A stretch of 7,841 bases of DNA, from the NCBI GenBank assembly GCA_017619985.1, contig JAFZRG010000261.1:1-7841 (forward strand), written 5' to 3'. Position 1 is the stretch's first letter, and every line of letters starts with the position of its first letter. Below are positions 5,197 through 7,841 of the stretch, one piece after another. Made by a program: the position numbers and the translations under genes. The notes beneath the pieces are model-generated. The model saw nothing but the letters and a program-made list of their open reading frames with translations, did no database searches and was not told the origin of the DNA. This DNA comes from Bacillota bacterium. GTDB lineage: Bacteria > Bacillota > Clostridia > Peptostreptococcales > Anaerovoracaceae.

Positions 5197-5253
5197 AAAG
5201 GGTTGTCCATACCGGGCAACCCTTTTGCCCGTCTTTTGCGGGCGTCAATTTTT
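5197..5253 (+). terminator. Tandem hairpins between rplL and rpoB, probable partial terminator
   Basis: Hairpin 1: AAAGGGTTGTCC (5197-5208) pairs with GGGCAACCCTTT (5214-5225) over 12 bp with one G-U, loop ATACC, followed by a single T and then a GC stretch. Hairpin 2: GCCCGT (5227-5232) pairs with GCGGGC (5238-5243), loop CTTTT, followed six bases later by TTTTT (5249-5253). Position and weak T-runs fit an attenuator that lets only part of the transcription reach rpoB, as is known between rplL and rpoB in E. coli. Confidence 0.7.
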
Positions 5254-5276
5254 AACATATACAAGGAGGGAACCCA

Positions 5277-7841
5277 ATGCCCCAACCCCAAAAATTCGGC
5301 AGAAAAGAGCGTATGAGCTTCTCCAAGATCGAAACGGTCCTGCCCATGCCCAACCTCATCCAGATCCAGAAAGACTCCTATGATTGGTTCATCAAAGAGG
5401 GTCTTGCCGAGGTCTTCGAGGACATATCCCCCATCCGGGACTATGCGGACAATCTGGCGCTGGAATTCGTCGATCACTACATCTCCGACGAGACGAAATA
5501 CGATCAGGAAGAGTGCAAGGAGAGAGATGCCACCTACGCCGCGCCGTTAAAAGTAAAGGTGCGCCTCATCAACCAGGAGACTGGCGAGGTCAAGGAGCAG
5601 GAAGTCTTTATGGGCGATTTCCCCATAATGACGGAGAAGGGCACGTTCATCTACAACGGCGCGGAGCGCGTCGTGGTCACGCAGCTGGTCCGTTCGCCCG
5701 GACCGTACTACGAAGTGACCGTAGACAAGTCCAACAACAAGCTGTTCTCCACAACGATCATTCCCAACAGAGGAGCCTGGCTGGAATACGAAACCGATTC
5801 CAACGAGGTCATTTCCGTGCGCGTGGACCGCACCAGAAAGCAGCCCATCACGGAACTCCTCCGCGCTTTGGCGTACGATTCCGTAGAAGCCAAGGTGGAA
5901 TCCGAAAGACGCAAGAACCCCGGCATTTCCGAGGAAGACCTGCACAAGAAGATCCGCCGCTACGGAGAATTCCGCACGTCCATCGCCGCAAGCCTGCAGG
6001 AAGGCTCTAACGAAGAGATCTACGCCATCTTCGGCCAGGACGACAGACTCATGAAGTCTATCGCCAAAGATCCGACTCACAACTTCGATGAAGGTCTCAA
6101 GGAGATCTACAGAAAGCTCAGACCGGGCGAGCCTGCCACGTTCGACAGCGCCTACGACCTGATCGAAGCTCTGTTCTTCGACGCGAAGAGATACGATCTG
6201 GCCAAGGTCGGCCGTTACAAATACAACAAGAAGCTGGGTCTGCGCAACCGTATCGCAAACTGCGTGCTCGCAGAGGACGTCGTCAACCCCATGACGGGCG
6301 AGATCGTCTTCGAAAAAGGCAAGAGACTGTCCAGAGCCGAAGCCAAGATCGTCCAGAACGCAGGTCCCGAGTTCGTGTGGGTGGAAAGCAAGACCGTCGA
6401 AGGCAAGGCCGTCAAGGTCATCGGCAACAACTTCGTCGAGCTGTCCGGCTATGTGAACTTCGACCCGGCCGAATACAAGCTGCCGAAGAGAGTGTTCTAT
6501 CCGGCGCTGCTGGCCTGCCTCGAAGACTACGAGGCCAATCATAAGCCCGCCGGCAGACTCAAGAAGGCCGAAGCCGCCAAGGCCATGGCCGACTATCTGT
6601 ACAGCCGCAGAAACGAACTGTCTCCGAAGCACATCATCCTCGACGACATCATCGCGTCCGTCTCCTACCTGCTCGGACTGCCCGACGGCATCGGCACGAC
6701 CGACGACATCGACCACCTGGGCAACAGAAGACTGCGCACCGTCGGCGAACTGCTGCAGAACCAGTTCCGCATCGGCCTCGCCAGAATGGAGAGAGTCGTC
6801 AAGGAAAGAATGACCATCCAGGACATCGAAGCGACGACGCCCCAGGCCCTGATGAACATCCGCCCCGTGACGGCTGCCATCAAGGAATTCTTCGGTTCTT
6901 CCCAGCTGTCCCAGTTCATGGACCAGACGAATCCGCTGGCCGAACTGACCCACAAGAGAAGACTGTCCGCCCTGGGCCCCGGCGGTCTGTCCAGAGACAG
7001 AGCCGGATTCGAAGTCCGCGACGTCCACCACTCCCACTACGGCCGCATGTGCCCCATCGAGACGCCTGAAGGTCCGAACATCGGTCTGATCGGCTCCCTC
7101 ACCACCTACGGGGTCATCAACGAATACGGCTTTATCGAGACGCCGTACCGCTGGGTCGACAAGAAGAACGGCATCGTCACGTCCAAGATCCAGTATTTGG
7201 CCGCAGACGAGGAAGAACCCCTGATCATCGCGCAGGCGAACGAGCCGCTGGATGAAAAGGGCCGCTTCGTCAACCAGAAGGTCCTCGCGAGAGGCGATCT
7301 GGGCGAGATCGACCTGTACGACAGAGAAGTCGTCGACTGCATGGACGTTTCGCCGCGCCAGGTGGTATCCATCGCGACCGCGATGATCCCGTTCCTGGAG
7401 AACGACGACGCCAACCGTGCCCTGATGGGCTCGAACATGCAGCGCCAGGCCGTGCCTCTCCTCGTCGCTGACGCACCCGTCGTCGCGACAGGCGTGGAAT
7501 ACAGAGCCGCCTGCGACTCCGGCGTCGTGGTCCTCGCCAAGAACGCCGGCACCGTCGAATTCGTGGACGCCACCCGCGTCGTGATCGAAAGAGACGACGG
7601 CTTAGGCAAGGATACCTACAAGCTGCTCAAGTACAAGAGATCCACCCAGGGTACCTGCATCAACCAGAAGCCCATCGTGTCCCACGGCAAGCACATCGAG
7701 GCAGGCGAAGTCATCGCGGACGGTCCCTCTACCGACCAGGGCGAGATCGCTCTCGGCAGAAACCTCCTCATCGGCTTCATGACCTGGGAAGGCTATAACT
7801 ACGAGGACGCAGTCATCCTCAACGAAAGACTGCTCATGGAC
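5277..7841 (+). CDS. rpoB: DNA-directed RNA polymerase beta subunit RpoB (partial, 5' 855 codons)
   Basis: RpoB forms half of the RNA polymerase active-site cleft. The gene starts at ATG 5277, seven bases after AAGGAGG (5263-5269), and remains open to the right edge, so roughly the last quarter to third is outside the window. Landmarks are SQLVRSP-like wording TQLVRSPGPYY (137-145), IPNRGAWLEYETDSN, RPGEP, DDIDHLGNRRLRTVGELLQN (476-495), the rifampicin region GSSQLSQFMDQTNPLAEL with THKRRLSALGPGGL (540-571), HYGRMCPIETPEGPNIGL, and GYNYED (E843/D844 near the active site, equivalent to E. coli E813/D814). Rifampicin-site residues D549, H559 and S564 (E. coli D516, H526, S531) are wild type. 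Two features stand out: an extra segment of about 41 residues at 199-239, and proline at residue 143 where E. coli has Val146. The longer region around 370-460 resembles that in clostridial RpoB. It lies 102 nt after rplL and is probably followed by rpoC. Confidence 0.97.
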   Translation, partial: MPQPQKFGRKERMSFSKIETVLPMPNLIQIQKDSYDWFIKEGLAEVFEDISPIRDYADNLALEFVDHYISDETKYDQEECKERDATYAAPLKVKVRLINQETGEVKEQEVFMGDFPIMTEKGTFIYNGAERVVVTQLVRSPGPYYEVTVDKSNNKLFSTTIIPNRGAWLEYETDSNEVISVRVDRTRKQPITELLRALAYDSVEAKVESERRKNPGISEEDLHKKIRRYGEFRTSIAASLQEGSNEEIYAIFGQDDRLMKSIAKDPTHNFDEGLKEIYRKLRPGEPATFDSAYDLIEALFFDAKRYDLAKVGRYKYNKKLGLRNRIANCVLAEDVVNPMTGEIVFEKGKRLSRAEAKIVQNAGPEFVWVESKTVEGKAVKVIGNNFVELSGYVNFDPAEYKLPKRVFYPALLACLEDYEANHKPAGRLKKAEAAKAMADYLYSRRNELSPKHIILDDIIASVSYLLGLPDGIGTTDDIDHLGNRRLRTVGELLQNQFRIGLARMERVVKERMTIQDIEATTPQALMNIRPVTAAIKEFFGSSQLSQFMDQTNPLAELTHKRRLSALGPGGLSRDRAGFEVRDVHHSHYGRMCPIETPEGPNIGLIGSLTTYGVINEYGFIETPYRWVDKKNGIVTSKIQYLAADEEEPLIIAQANEPLDEKGRFVNQKVLARGDLGEIDLYDREVVDCMDVSPRQVVSIATAMIPFLENDDANRALMGSNMQRQAVPLLVADAPVVATGVEYRAACDSGVVVLAKNAGTVEFVDATRVVIERDDGLGKDTYKLLKYKRSTQGTCINQKPIVSHGKHIEAGEVIADGPSTDQGEIALGRNLLIGFMTWEGYNYEDAVILNERLLMD

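Noticed and set aside
5384..6010. 208-codon + strand open frame inside rpoB
   Set aside because: It is an Arg/Gly/His-rich out-of-frame shadow. The overlapping RpoB frame is conserved throughout.
5547..7037. 496-codon open frame on the minus strand opposite rpoB
   Set aside because: It is antisense to strongly conserved RpoB codons, has low-complexity composition rich in V, G, Q and D, and has no recognisable domain. Long open antisense frames are expected from the G/C-rich third positions of rpoB.

Overview
This window is a chromosomal segment from a Gram-positive bacterium of the Bacillota, most likely the Clostridia. The gene order rpmG-secE-nusG-rplK-rplA-rplJ-rplL-rpoB is the bacterial core block. 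The L33 is of the four-cysteine zinc type. RpoB has wording typical of Bacillota and a clostridial-style expanded region before its conserved DDIDHLGNRR motif. The sequence is fairly GC-rich. Genus cannot be read from this window. There are no mobile elements, CRISPR arrays, tRNA or rRNA genes, or defence genes.

Layout. Positions 1-86 hold the last 27 codons of an unidentified gene. It is followed without any gap by a GTG-started FAD-linked oxidase of the GlcD / D-lactate dehydrogenase type (87-1601). Positions 1602-1829 form the transition to the ribosomal operon: a strong hairpin lacking a U-tract, a run of phased A-tracts, a near-consensus sigma-A type promoter (TTGACA-17-TATTAT) and a structured 5' leader. 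From 1830 onward all genes run on the + strand: rpmG (L33), secE (translocase subunit), nusG (elongation factor), rplK (L11), rplA (L1), rplJ (L10), rplL (L7/L12) and rpoB (RNA polymerase beta). RpoB runs off the right edge after 855 codons.

The genes are tied together by RNA-level control in the gaps. The rplK-rplA gap folds like a ribosomal protein L1 binding site that covers part of the rplA ribosome binding site. The rplA-rplJ gap (172 nt) is an L10 leader ending in an intrinsic terminator, with competing pairings that could switch it. The rplL-rpoB gap carries two tandem hairpins that look like a partial terminator. This allows L1, L10/L12 and RNA polymerase levels to be set separately within one transcription unit.

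I found no new biological system here. The points most worth checking are a roughly 41-residue insertion in the RpoB lobe, a roughly 40-residue N-terminal extension on NusG, a proline in RpoB at the position of E. coli Val146, and the alternative folds of the rplJ leader.
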